A stretch of DNA of 64,000 nucleotides. Origin: Nephrotoma appendiculata (taxonomy: Eukaryota; Arthropoda; Insecta; Diptera; Tipulidae). The stretch lies in assembly GCA_947310385.1 (NCBI GenBank), contig OX371225.1, positions 185,127,931 through 185,191,930 of the forward strand, written 5' to 3'. This document shows positions 48,365 to 58,975 of the stretch, piece after piece (the stretch's first letter is position 1; the number at the start of each line of letters is the position of its first letter). The notes under the pieces were generated by a model, which searched no databases, had not been told where the DNA came from, and was given only the letters and a program-made list of their open reading frames with translations. The position numbers and the translations under genes were made by a program.

Positions 48365-49646
48365 CGAGGGTTGCCTTTTATATTTCGGGGTTGGACAACC
48401 CTAGTGTTGCAATCTGGCAACTGACAGCTCTATCGTAAAGTTTGACATTTTTGAGATTATACGTACTCAGAACGTTTTGACATTCGAGCGCTATTTGTGT
48501 TGTTTACAGTACTCATTAACTCAACATCTCGGCGAAAAAATGGAATTAAATCGTGAACATTTTCATGCGATTATTTTTTACAACTTTCGACGTGGATTAA
48601 GGCAGCAAGAGTGCATGGATGAACTTAATTCAATTTTTGGCGATGAAGGACCTATCAAGGACCAGTGTTTATCGATGGTATGGTGAATTCAATCGAGGTC
48701 GTAGTTCACTCCAAGACGAATTTCGTGTGAAGGTCATCCAGAATCAGTTGTTGTTCCGGAAACCATTGATGCTGTGCGCGAACTGATATTGCAAGATCGT
48801 CATGTGACCTATCGTGAGATTGAGACAACCTTAGGCATTAGTGGGACCAGCATACATTCAATATTGCATAAACATTTGAATGCCAACAAAATTTGTTCGC
48901 GTTGGCTCCCACACAATTTGTCAATCGCTCAAAAAAAAAACGCTCGTGTCGATTGGTCGAAAGAAAAGCTCAAATAATACGATCGCGGTGCTTCAAAACA
49001 CGTCTATGACATAGTGACAGGTGATGAATCGTGGATTTACGCGTATGAGCCCGAAAGTAAACAGCAGTCGACTGTATGGGTGTTTCCGAGCCCGAATCCA
49101 ACAAAATTGTTCGCGCACGAAATAATCGCCTGTTTTTTTCGGAAAAAATGGACATGTCGCAACCGTACCACTAGAACAACGCAGAACAGTTAATTCTGAA
49201 TGGTACACAACCATTTGTTTGCCAGTTGTCTTCCAAGAAATCAGGAAAACCAACTGCCGAAGACGGATCACTCTTCACTACGACAATGCGAGCTCTCACA
49301 CATCGGCTTAAACAACTACATTTTTGAGCACTCAAAACATCGATTTGATGAGTCATCCGCCGTATAGTCCTGACTTGTCACCAAATGACTTCTTTTTATT
49401 CCCGTACGTAAAAAACAAACTGAGAGGTCAACGTTTTTCGACACCTGAAGAAGCGGTTGCTGCGTTCAGAATGCATGTTTTGGAGATACCTCAATCAGAG
49501 TGGAAAAAGTGCTTCGACAATCGGTTCAAACGCATGCAAAAGTGTATAGATCTTCATGGGGAATATTTTGAAAAACAATAAAGCGATTTTCGATGATTAA
49601 TATATGTTTTTGTTCTCTAATCCCGAAATATAAAAGGCAGCCCTCG
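48365..49646 (+). mobile_element. Mariner element with near-perfect TIRs, 1282 bp
   Basis: The left end cgagggttgccttttatatt (48365) and the right end, reverse-complemented cgagggctgccttttatatt (49646), differ at one position in 20. Both are flanked by TA (48363-48364, 49647-49648). The length is typical for a complete mariner. The high TIR identity makes this one of the younger mariner insertions in the window. Confidence 0.92.
48477..49581 (+). pseudogene. Mariner (DD34D) transposase, full length but frameshifted
   Basis: The start of the protein is MELNREHFHAIIFYNFRRGL (48540); the frame called from 48477 includes upstream sequence. The DNA-binding half continues, with a shift near 48655, as SVYRWYGEFNRGRSSLQDEF and RHVTYREIETTLGISGTSIH. 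The linker WLPHNLSIAQKKNARVDWSK is followed by a stop. The catalytic half reads VTGDESWIYAYEPESKQQST (first Asp, about 49023), ITLHYDNASSHTSA (second Asp, about 49283) and SHPPYSPDLSPNDFFLFPY (third Asp, about 49380), with the 34-residue spacing of mariners. A clean C-terminus QKCIDLHGEYFEKQ ends at 49581. At least three frameshifts or stops occur in the middle, so it is inactive although structurally complete. Confidence 0.88.
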
Positions 49647-49649
49647 TAC

Positions 49650-50041
49650 CACCCCAACTTAACGAAAGGAAATCATCTATAAATTGTTCATAGTTAATAG
49701 CGTTATAATCACGAACTATGGAATAATAAATGATGTCTCTAGTAATCCGAATCCGGATCTAGTGATCCGAAATGGAAGGTACCGCTAATTGGCCAAAAGA
49801 AATTATATTACGTGTATCGGGCACATATAAAATAATTAAATCTAACACAGTGCGCTGTCTGTTTTATTGATAACGTTTTGCCGTTCAGCTTACATCTTGG
49901 AAAACAAATCAATTCACGTGACATGTAGAACATTTTGAAACCATGAGTTTTTAGTATTTAACAAATTATGGGGAAAACAATATTAATTGTTTGTCTAAAA
50001 CTCTAAATCATACATCATCGTTGACCACTTTTCACTTAAAT
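49650..50041. other. No gene seen
   Basis: AT-rich sequence with no supported feature. Confidence 0.45.
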
Positions 50042-50420
50042 TTATCAAAGGACAACTTCAAAAATATCCTGAAGAATTATTTTAAAATTTTTTTAATGTT
50101 AATTAAAATTTGATTTCTATTTTTTGTTTAGTTTGTTTTAGTTTAAACTTTTTTTTTAAAAATTTAATTTTTTTTTAAACTGTATGTTCGGTTTTAATTT
50201 ATTTTATTTATTTATTCAAATAAATTTATTCTGTGATTAACATGTATGATTTCAGATTATTTAGTTTAAAACAAAAATTTGTTAAAACAAAAATAAATAA
50301 AATAAAAAAATTTAACCAAAAAACTTTAAACAAAAAAAAATATAAATCAAATTTTGATTTATTATTTAAAATTTTTAAAAATAATCATTCAGGATATTTT
50401 TGAAGTTGTCCTTTGATAAA
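50042..50420. mobile_element. 379-bp palindromic MITE
   Basis: The ends ttatcaaaggacaacttcaa and ttgaagttgtcctttgataa are perfect inverted repeats, continued inward by aaaatatcctgaa/ttcaggatatttt. The inverted relationship carries on through AT-rich arms of about 170 bp to a centre near 50230. There is no coding capacity. Flanks are A/T runs, so the target duplication is unclear. Confidence 0.82.
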
Positions 50421-51409
50421 GTAAAGCAGAATGAATCGTCGATGATGTTGAATGATTTGGGCATATTAATAAAAATTAATGGGGTTGTTTTATCCATAGT
50501 TTGTAGAATGGTGTTCTAAAAAAATTTAAGATTTAAAATCTGAAATCATGTACGACACTCACAAAATATATTTCTCCAGAAATGAATAAATAAACGTCAT
50601 GATTAGGAATATTACTTTGTATTATTTTGAACTATGTTTTTCGATTTTTGAATCAAGCTACTTTTAAATTTTCAGTTCGAGTTGTAACTCAAGTTGTACA
50701 TTGTTGCGTTGGCCAAGTCATCTTCACGAAGGGTTCCTCAATTGATGCAAAAAGTGCTTTAAACCGCATAGACCATTTATAGAGCTTTGCTGTCTATTTT
50801 GGTCGTGCAGCATATAGTATTGCCCTCCGGTTACTGGATGAACTCTGCAGATTAGTGCATAGAGGTTTACGATGAACAGCCAATGCATATAGGTTTTCGG
50901 TGAAGCTACCGAAACCTGGAACTTAGCAAAGCCAAGCTCGTATTTATTTATCGAACATCGAAGAAGTGGAATTCGCTAAATGGGTTTAAATGTCCGTTGG
51001 GCTATAAAATGCACAAATTTAAGGCAGCTATCATTACTTCCATTCAATTAAAACTAAACGCAAAAAATTAATAAATGTAGCGTAGTGTATATAAACAAGT
51101 TTGAAATAATGGAGCCTAAGCCACGTGAGTCTGGCGTAACGAAAATATACAATTATTAAGATTAGACTTGTTTTTTTGTCGGTTGCAGGATGAACCGCTA
51201 GTACACATTAGACTCGTCTCTGCTAATAATAAATAAACTATTCAGGATTTCAAAACAATCATTCAAAATAAAATTGCAAATGTATAAACGGTATAAGGCG
51301 ATTTAACCAACCCCAAATTAATGTACACTACGTTTCTGGTACGTACATGACATTAGGAGTTAGTTCGAAAAAATACCATAGTATCGTATTGAACTTAGTT
51401 ACTATTGCC
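50421..51409. other. Unassigned; 83-codon open stretch on the minus strand
   Basis: About 50725-50975, minus, is open for some 83 codons without an ATG start (LGFAKFQVSVASPKTYMHWL, then RVHPVTGGQYYMLH). This patch is richer in G and C than its surroundings. I do not recognise it on either strand. It might be a transposon relic or an exon. Confidence 0.3.
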
Positions 51410-51735
51410 TTAACCAAATGGCACAGTGATTAAAGCTTTGGTGTTTAGATCGGGAGATACCGGGTTCGAATCTCGATAGGGGCAGGATGCAAAAGGAAAC
51501 TTTCATCAACAGATCATGATCTGTGCTGCTAAACTCATGGGCCGACCCACCTTCCATGTCCAGTACTATAGCTATGCGATGCGCAGATGGTAACGTAAAT
51601 CAGATCTGTAGCCGTAGGTCTTCAATTTGGCATAACTGCATACGATAGGAAGGGAAAAACAAACCGCGAAAAAGTATGGGAGGGCTTCGGCCCCAGAACA
51701 GATTGCAGGGATTTAAAATAAAAAATATTTCAATT
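51410..51735 (+). repeat. tRNA-derived SINE, copy e (tail type alpha, full length)
   Basis: The tRNA-like head has box A in tggcacagtgattaaagc (51419-51436) and box B gggttcgaatctcg (51462-51475). The shared body gccgacccaccttccatgtc is at about 51541. The alpha tail follows (tagccgtaggtcttcaattt, then cttcggccccagaacagatt) and an A-rich end. It is the reference alpha copy: its first 150 bp align to copy c on the other strand while the tails differ. Confidence 0.83.
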
Positions 51736-53104
51736 CAAGTGTGGAACTAGTATGAGAGGCATAAAGCATTTCACGAAATTTGATTGGTTTAGAGTTTGAG
51801 AGCGAGTAGGCTAATATTTATTTACAATGTCATGTATGCAGCAGTAGGCAAATAAAGTAGTTATTAAGTCAATTTGGCGAGACCCCCGGATGACACTGGA
51901 CCTGCCACACACATTTATTACATTTAACAAGATGCAAGGATAGGATAGGCATGTTAGATATGACTGAATTGATCCGATTACAGACACCTAAGTAGTCAAT
52001 AGTTAATAAATTGTAAGGCGGTTAGCACAAAACAGCACAATTATTTTTGATTTTTTGGATATAAATATTCAGCAACCGACATCCTAAAAAAATTTATAAT
52101 TAATTAAGTTGTCATCTTAATGGTAAATATCCTGAATTAAATCGTCATTATTATGAGTTAAAGATTCATTATTTAGAACAATGATAACTACCTTAGTAAT
52201 TAAGGTTTGTTAACGTGTAAATAAGGTGTAAATGGTCGTTTAGGGATAAACGTTTATTATACTTATAGGATTTGTTTTATAATTCAACCCAAGCGAGCAG
52301 AGTTAGCCAGTGTATTGCACACCGTGCGAAGGTTATGTAGAATCCTATTATCCCTTGTGCATAGAATATTAAATTGTTTTTTTACCTGGGATACTCTTCG
52401 TAAACTGACAATCAATTAAGAGTAAAATTTGACAAACCGAATACACACGGCGGTGTGCAGGGTAAAATTACTCTGGTTGAATTCAAAAACACAGAGTATT
52501 TTTTGACAGTGCGCATGCCTGCTCGGTTTAAATAAAAAAATAGAAACATGTCGATTTTCAGTCTCAAGTAGAAGTACTTTCTTGCAACACGTTTCCTTTC
52601 GCTGATTGATTATTTAGTAGCATCTGGTACGTAATGAACTAATCCAGTTAAAAAAAAATCAATTTCACTATAGCACATCTAAACCGGCCTATGGTTGTCA
52701 TTAAAATACAACAAAAACAATTTTGTACACAAAATAAAATTAACAAATTTTAGAATGAATCATCATTAATTATCGTACCGATCCTTACAACCTCACAAGA
52801 AACAAAATCGTTACCACCAAAAAACATTCCTTCAATTCAACATCATTTCAATCATATGTGACTGAAACTATTAGCACTGCGATCACATTATCATGCAATC
52901 ATTGTGACAACCAAGACACAATTATTAAATACACAATCAACAAATGGCGTGGTAGTTGTTACACTAAACAAACTGAACGCCGTAACATTGTTCAGGTCGA
53001 CGCGATTTGCGTAAAAAATTACCCCAGACCTGGAAAAATGTAAATAAATAACTAATTACTATAAATTATTGAAAATCCATTTAGATATGCTTTCTTTAAT
53101 TAGA
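51736..53104. other. Unassigned; possible short Cys-containing frame
   Basis: From 52759 to 53043 (plus) a frame of about 94 codons is open without an ATG near its start. It includes RTDPYNLTRNKIVTTKKHSF, LSCNHCDNQDTIIKY, RGSCYTKQTERR and VDAICVKNYPRPGKM. An AATAAA follows the stop. I do not recognise it; it could be a terminal exon or a transposon relic. The region 52285-52535 has weak inverted edges (aaccgagcaggc type). Confidence 0.3.
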
Positions 53105-53108
53105 TTAA

Positions 53109-53378
53109 CACCAGGGGCGGTATGTTGTAACATAACTTCGAACCGAAATTTGAAAAAAGTCGAAAGGCGGTATGTTATATCATTTTCGAATCACGATAAA
53201 TGATAAAGTTTCATCATTTAAAACCAAAGTGATAATAAATGTAGCTGACATTTCATTCTAGAAAAAGTATTGCAAGATTAAAAAACGATCAAAGTCGAAA
53301 ATGATAGAACTTTTACTTTTTCGATTCGATTTTTTTTCGAATTTAGATTCGAAGTGATGTTACAACATACCTCCCCAG
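53109..53378. mobile_element. TTAA-flanked MITE, 270 bp
   Basis: TTAA lies at 53105-53108 and 53379-53382. The termini read caccaggggcggtatgttgt (left) and, reverse-complemented from the right, ctggggaggtatgttgtaac. They stay complementary for about 45 bp (tgttgtaacat-acttcgaa). An internal copy of the terminal motif, ggcggtatgttatatca, lies at about 53167. The TTAA target suggests mobilisation by a piggyBac-type transposase. Confidence 0.75.
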
Positions 53379-53975
53379 TTAAAAAAAACCGAGTTATAAT
53401 CGATTGATTTTATTGCATTTTTGATCTTTAGGAATAAAACAAAACACATTTCTGTGTACAGGGGTCGAAAATTACCCCATCCATATCTATATAAAAATCT
53501 GTACAAAACAACACAAAACAAACTAAAATTATACTGTTATACCGTTCGTCGTCTATCGAATTTTTATGTTACTAGGTGCGCAACTATCGCTATCTACACA
53601 TTTTTGCCATCTCTCTGGCAATAAATGAATACCACGACGATAAAACTACGTGTCTTTGCCCCGAAACCATTCATCCAGCCAAATTTGCACTTCTTCGAAA
53701 CTGGCCAAGTCTAGCCCTGCCAAGCCATGTGCCATCGACTGGAACAAGTGATAATTCGAAGGAGTCAGATCTGGTGAATACGTCGGTTGCACAACCAATA
53801 CATGGTTCAGATTTAACAGTCTCACCCTGCTCAGCAGCTCATAGTACACGATTCCTTTCTGGCCCTACCAAACGTAGAGCAATGATTTTCCTCTTTCCGA
53901 AGCGATTTGGCCGTGTTGTCGTAGTTGATGCTTCGCCAGATGAAAACCATGACTTTTTGGGCTTGGGATTCTTAA

Positions 53976-56344
53976 CACTAGGTTTACGAGACGCGTTTAT
54001 TTTGACGCATTTCAACTTTTATAAGGAAAAGTACAAACACCGTTTGCAATTTTTATCTTATTTCTTGTATTGACTTTTATACAGTGGTCGAGATAAATAT
54101 ATATTGAGGTCTACTTTTATCAAAAGTGTTGAAATATTGAAATTCTTTATGTGGTATACCTATCTCTACGGATATGCGTCAATTTGACGTGATCGTAATT
54201 TATACAAAGACAAAGCGATAAACAACTTTTGCGCAATAAGAGAAAGAAGGGAACGCAGAATGTCAGTTGATGTTAGAGTGCGAAGAGATTTAGAAGGTTT
54301 CAGTTGCTTAGTTCGAGTATTGAAAAATAAAGTACTAGAATATTTTTTGAATTAGTAATATTATTGTGAACCTCAATTTTATACTGTTTTGATAAAAAGC
54401 CCTTCTGTATCATCTAAATATGTCTAGAAGAGGAAATAAAATTTTACAAAACATAGTTAGTATTTGTGAAGAGTGTTCTGGCTCTGAAGATGATGAAAAT
54501 GAAGTGGTTCAAGACGAGGATGAAATCGAGATTTTGGAATCTGATGAAAGTATGCAAGCAGGGGACTCATCAGACATTGAAAAAGAAAATCATCAGAAAT
54601 TTGGTCTTCGCAGAAAAAGGATGCGTATCCTATCCTCCGATTCTGAATCCGAGAATGAGACAAGTATTAGAAGATCGTCCCAAAATTCGGAGGCAGTCTG
54701 TGATACAGAAATAGCGGTCGATGGAACAACTTGGACGAAATTGAAAGTGGGCGGATCTAGTGGTCGCTATCCTTTCCACACAATCTTCGAAGACATCGCT
54801 GGGCCTACTGGCTACGCAAAACGCAATGTGATGGAAGGTAACGTAAGCAGTGCTTTTCATTTGGCTATAACCAAAAAGATGATAGAACATATAAAAAGTT
54901 GTACTGAAGACGAAGCAGGTCGTGTTTTGAAAGGAGATTGGAAGATTTCAACCACAAAGTTGCTTGCTTTTATTAGGATTTTGTACGCTAGGGGAGCGTA
55001 TGAAGCAAATTCGCTGAATGCTTTTTATTTGTGGTCCAAAGAATGGGGACCTGCTTTTTTTTCTAATACAATGTCCAGAGATGATTTCATGCAAATTCTT
55101 CGATTTGTCCGATTTGATAAAAAACGGAACGATCTAGACGTTTACGCACCGACAAATTTGCAATAATATCCGAAATATGGAATCAATTTATACACAATAG
55201 CCAATGCTGTTATAAACCTCACGAAAATATTTCAATAGACGAGCAACTGTTCCCTACTAAAGCCCGCTGCAAATTCACGCAATACATGCCAAATAAGCCT
55301 CACAAATTTGGCATCAAATTTTGGTTGGCAGTAGGTGTGCAATCTAAATACGTTATAAATGGGATCCCTTGCCTAGGGAAGGATGAAACGCGAAATTCAA
55401 CACCGTTGGGCGAATTTGTAGTTATGAAGTTAGCGGAACCATATCTTCATCACGGAAGAAATATAACTACGGATAATTTTTTCACCAGTATTCCTCTAGG
55501 TGAAAAATTAGTTGCAAAAGGAACCAGTTTAGTTGGAACTATTCGAGCCAACAAGAGAGAACTACCAAAGCCAGCAAAAAGCAAGAAAGATAAAATGAAG
55601 TTGTATTCTTCAGAACATTATAAATCAGGAAACTGCATACTTACTATATATAAAAGTAAGCCAAATCTAAAGGTGCTGTTACTAAGTACTAAGCATACTT
55701 TTATAAAAATAAAAGACAATAAAAAACATACCCCGGAAACAATAGCATATTACAATGGGACAAAGTTTGGAGTCGACGTAGTAGACCAAATGGCTCGCAA
55801 ATATACCAGCAAATCAGCATCTTTTCGATGGCCTCTCCAGGTGTTCTTCAACATTTTAGATTTAGCGGCAATAAACGCATGGATACACAGGGTACTGGGT
55901 CAAAATTATCCAGAAAGGAGTTTCTATTTCAGTTGGCCAAAGAACTTAGAGAAGGAGAAAAGAAAATATCCAACAACATAGATTATAATCTCCCGTTACC
56001 TAGTACTTCGGGAGAACGTAGGACTTGCCAAATTGGCTTTTGTAAAAGAAACAGGAGCAATAACATCTGTAAAATATGTCAAAAGGTTGTTTGCGGAAAA
56101 TGTACAAACAAAATTGAGTATTTCTGTAAAAAATGTGCGAAATAAATGTCGAATATTGAAATAATCTGTAATAAAGCTATTGGATAATAAAACCTTTACA
56201 TAAATATATATCTCACATTTTCATTTTTTTCTTATAGTATATAATTACATTATTTTCTAAGTGTTGTTATATGTATTCGTCTCTGCGTCAAATTGACGCG
56301 TGTTCGTAGAGATAGGTATATCAGAAACGTCAGTAAACCTAGTG
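53976..56344 (+). mobile_element. piggyBac element, 2369 bp, TTAA target duplication
   Basis: TTAA at 53972-53975 and 56345-56348 flank perfect 12-bp inverted termini cactaggtttac and gtaaacctagtg. A longer subterminal inverted repeat of about 40 bp lies inside the left end (about 54155-54193: ctatctctacggatatgcgt, then caatttgacgtgatcg) and at the right (about 56284-56321, gcgtcaaattgacgcgtgtt, then cgtagagataggtata). The offset between left and right is typical of piggyBac. The length is near the family norm. It inserted into a mariner. Confidence 0.95.
54420..56145 (+). pseudogene. piggyBac transposase, two frameshifts, catalytic Asp retained
   Basis: The transposase cuts and pastes at TTAA without leaving a footprint. 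The frame 54420-55166 gives an acidic N-terminus (Asp/Glu/Ser-rich, residues 15-60), then WSKEWGPAFFSNTMSRDDFM and RFVRFDKKRND. Near 55160 the frame shifts, and the same protein continues as EIWNQFIHN, NISIDEQLFPTKARCKFTQY (first Asp, 55238-55240), KFGIKFWLAVGVQSKYV, RNITTDNFFTSIPLGEKL (second Asp) and FGVDVVDQMARKYT (third and fourth Asp). A second shift near 55900 leads to SRKEFLFQLAKELREGEKK and a C-terminal Cys-rich domain, CKICQKVVCGKCTNK then YFCKKC, likely zinc-binding, to 56145. Apart from the two shifts the protein looks complete at about 570 residues. The start at 54420 is the first ATG in a suitable context. Confidence 0.93.
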
Positions 56345-56699
56345 TTAAAAAAAATCCACTTCTTTTCATAACAATTCGATACAGGAAGCTTTCTTTCATG
56401 TCGTCAAAGGCCCCTCCGCAAGTTGGTCTTGAGTTTGTTTATCATCTTCATCCAATAACACTTGCAGCTCGGTGTGTTCAAATATTTTTGGTCTTCCGGA
56501 GCGCTCCCTGTCCTCATTGTCGAAATCGCCACTTCTGAAGCGTTTAAACCAATCTTCACCATCCACCAGATGGTTTAAACCATCTATGTGATAGTACCAT
56601 CTATGTGTGAAACCCGGAAATTTAGTTGCTCATCTGATACTTGCAAGCAAAAAATTAGAAGATGAGGCGATTTGTCACTCCCAGTGCATTGAAAGAAAG

Positions 56700-56880
56700 C
56701 AATGAGTCAAATAGGACACAATATTGAACAATTCAAACGAATGTACCTTGCAACTTCTGCGATAAACCAGAATGCAAAATGCATCCTCAAACCGTGTGTG
56801 ATGATTGCATTAATTTAGAAATAGTTGTTGATGAAATTGAGGAACACGAAGAAGTTGATGGCTCTTCTTGTTAATAATTT
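56700..56880 (+). pseudogene. Cys-rich C-terminus of an older piggyBac-like transposase (probable)
   Basis: Just beyond the mariner, the plus strand reads PSALKESNESNRTQY, a stop, then TNVPCNFCDKPECKMHP and TVCDDCINLEIVVDEIEEHE, ending in VDGSSC at 56875. The C-x2-C-x4-C-x3-H-x4-C-x2-C pattern resembles the zinc-binding tail of piggyBac proteins, including the one in this window. The palindromic ggggtatttttttacccc near 57040 and a related ggggtcgaaaattacccc near 53462, on the far side of the mariner, could be subterminal repeats of the same older element. Probable, not proven. Confidence 0.45.
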
Positions 56881-58307
56881 TGTTAATCAAAATCTAATGA
56901 ATTAATTATAAGTATCTTTTGTAAAACATTAAAGGAACTCGGAATCTTATACATTTGAATTTTTGTATTTTTTACTGAATAAGTAAAAATAATAATTTTT
57001 GTGATAGAAACTAATTTTTAAGTACAAAATACATTGGGGTATTTTTTTACCCCATACATGGATAATGTTGCACTGTACCATACACAGAGAGAAGGTTAAT
57101 TAAGTCATAAGTTTAGGGTAAGTATACAAATCTATTATATTTAGGCTTATCAAATTTATTATACAAGCTTGACAAGCGCAAAGGGTACACTCAAGTTAAT
57201 TATTTATTTATTGTTGCTGATGCAAAAGAACAAAGTAACACCTATAATAAAGCAAGAAAAAACTGCTTAACAGGCAAATGACAAATGTAACGTTAGCTGA
57301 AATGCTGTTTATACAAATGTGAATATTCTACTATTAAGTATAAGTATTTATTAAATATAGTTTAGAGGTCAAATTATAAGTTTCCGTAGAATATAAATCT
57401 TTAAAAAGCTCTAAGTATCTCCCTATTCTTTACAATTCGTGTGTGTTAGTTGAACAAAGCTCCCACACCTTATTATTATACAGCGAGACAAAGATGTCAT
57501 TATTTTTTTGTAAATTGTAAAATTAATTATCAATAGCTTCGTACGAGTTGATTCATTAAAACCTTGAAACTTTAAAACATAGAAATAAATCAAATACGAG
57601 TAAAACTTCTGTTTACATTTCTAACATAAGTTCTAGTACTTTTCTTCAAATAGTATATATAAAAGTAGCTATATTTTATCTTTCCTTGAATTGTGTACAA
57701 AAATTTGCGTTTCTCGCTCTTTATTTGGCCGTATTACATCACAATCAATAACTATCTATTTACAGTAGTGTTGGTTTATATACACAATATACTAAGTTGT
57801 TTTCAATATTATTGCGATTCGATTATTGACTGCTTAGAGAGAAAATCATTTCGCAAAATATTGACATTAAGTATAGATGATTACCTTAATTTGAATATTA
57901 ACGGTTTTGATATGTAAATACGGATTTTTCGCAAAAACCATATCAACATGTAGATAGATTAGTAATTTACATACCAATCACTATAAAAATGTACAATTAA
58001 CTGTTGAAACGAGATGTTTGCCTTGTTAAAAATAATAAAAATTTGATATGTTTTGTTTATTTAGCGTATTGTTATTAAATTTTGTGAAGAGCATACGTCC
58101 GGATGTAGCACGTGATATTAAAAATTTGCAGCAGTTACTGTTGGTAAGAATATGGTATATTACCGTAGATTTATCAAGTTGTATACAATTAAGAAATACA
58201 AACAAAACACTTAACATTTTAAGTGTTTATTAATTGTCTGTTTCATGAGATAATTACGCAGTACTTAAGTCCCTGACATGTCATACTATGTAAAAGAAGA
58301 CGTAATA
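56881..58307. other. No recognised gene
   Basis: The frames at 57693-57917 and 58048-58233 have no domain. The sequence is AT-rich. Confidence 0.45.
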
Positions 58308-58765
58308 CACCCATCCCTCGATTTACACGGTACTTTTTTTTTACACGATTTCGCTTTTACACGGTTTGAAAAAACAAAATTATTATACATCCATTCGCCG
58401 ATTTACACGGTAAATTGATTCCGCAGAAAACCATGTAAATCCGAAAATACCGTGTAAATCAGAAAATGCGATTTTTCGAAAATATATAGAATAAATTAGA
58501 AATAACAAACAAAAACTTAAAAATATAATAATTTTTTGTTTTGTTTTTTCAAACCGTGATAAGCAAAATCGTGTACAAAATGTACCGTGCAAATCGGCGG
58601 ATGGGTGTATTTTTAGTTATTTGTTTTTTCTAATTTATTCTATATATTTTACGTTAAAATAAATGAATTATTAGAAACCAAAACGAAACAAAAATCCTAC
58701 TTTCGATTTACACGGTATTCTGCGATTTTACGGAATCTACCGTGTAAATATAGGGGGGATGGATG
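58308..58765. mobile_element. Tigger-type MITE with a second MITE nested inside
   Basis: The outer termini are cacccatccctcgatttaca (58308) and the reverse complement of 58765 (catccatcccccctatattt), TA-flanked. Inside, at 58388-58607, is another 220-bp element with termini catccattcgccgatttaca and, reverse-complemented, cacccatccgccgatttgca, also TA-flanked. Both ends resemble those of the Tigger at 16821-19301, so both could have been moved by a Tigger transposase in trans. Confidence 0.82.
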
Positions 58766-58975
58766 TACTATTATAATATTTTTTATTTAAAATATGTAAA
58801 CGTGTTTTACTAGTGATTGTGAGTGATTAAAAGGAACGGATATTTCATAAACGAATAAATTCGTTGCGGATATTCGAAGTTCACCAGTCTTGATTGTCAT
58901 TATCGTTATTCCGATTCTATATTAAATGGAGAATTATTTAATATTTAATATCTAAAGGGTTAGGGAAAATGTGGC
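58766..58975. other. Short unassigned gap
   Basis: Nothing recognisable. Confidence 0.4.

Larger units (their letters stand above)
53572..56637 (-). pseudogene. Mos1-like mariner, split by a piggyBac element
   Basis: The outer termini ctaggtgcgcaacta (53572) and the reverse complement of 56637 (tcagatgagcaactaaattt) match the mariner at 38683-39690 and are flanked by TA. The minus-strand protein pieces are at 53646-53960: FRGKDT, a block ending TYSPDLTPSNYHLFQSMAHG in which the third catalytic Asp of SDYHLF is Asn, YYELL, and the FGKRKII area. At 56345-56640 the N-terminal DNA (ggtcttccggagcgctccct and similar) aligns base for base with 39290-39480. At 53972/56345 the TTAA of gattcttaaaaagatcc, seen intact in the sister copy, is where piggyBac entered. 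The HDNA segment is missing. Confidence 0.85.

Noticed and set aside
52285..52535. MITE with aaccgagcaggc-type ends
   Set aside because: The inverted match is short and imperfect, and the flanks give no target duplication.
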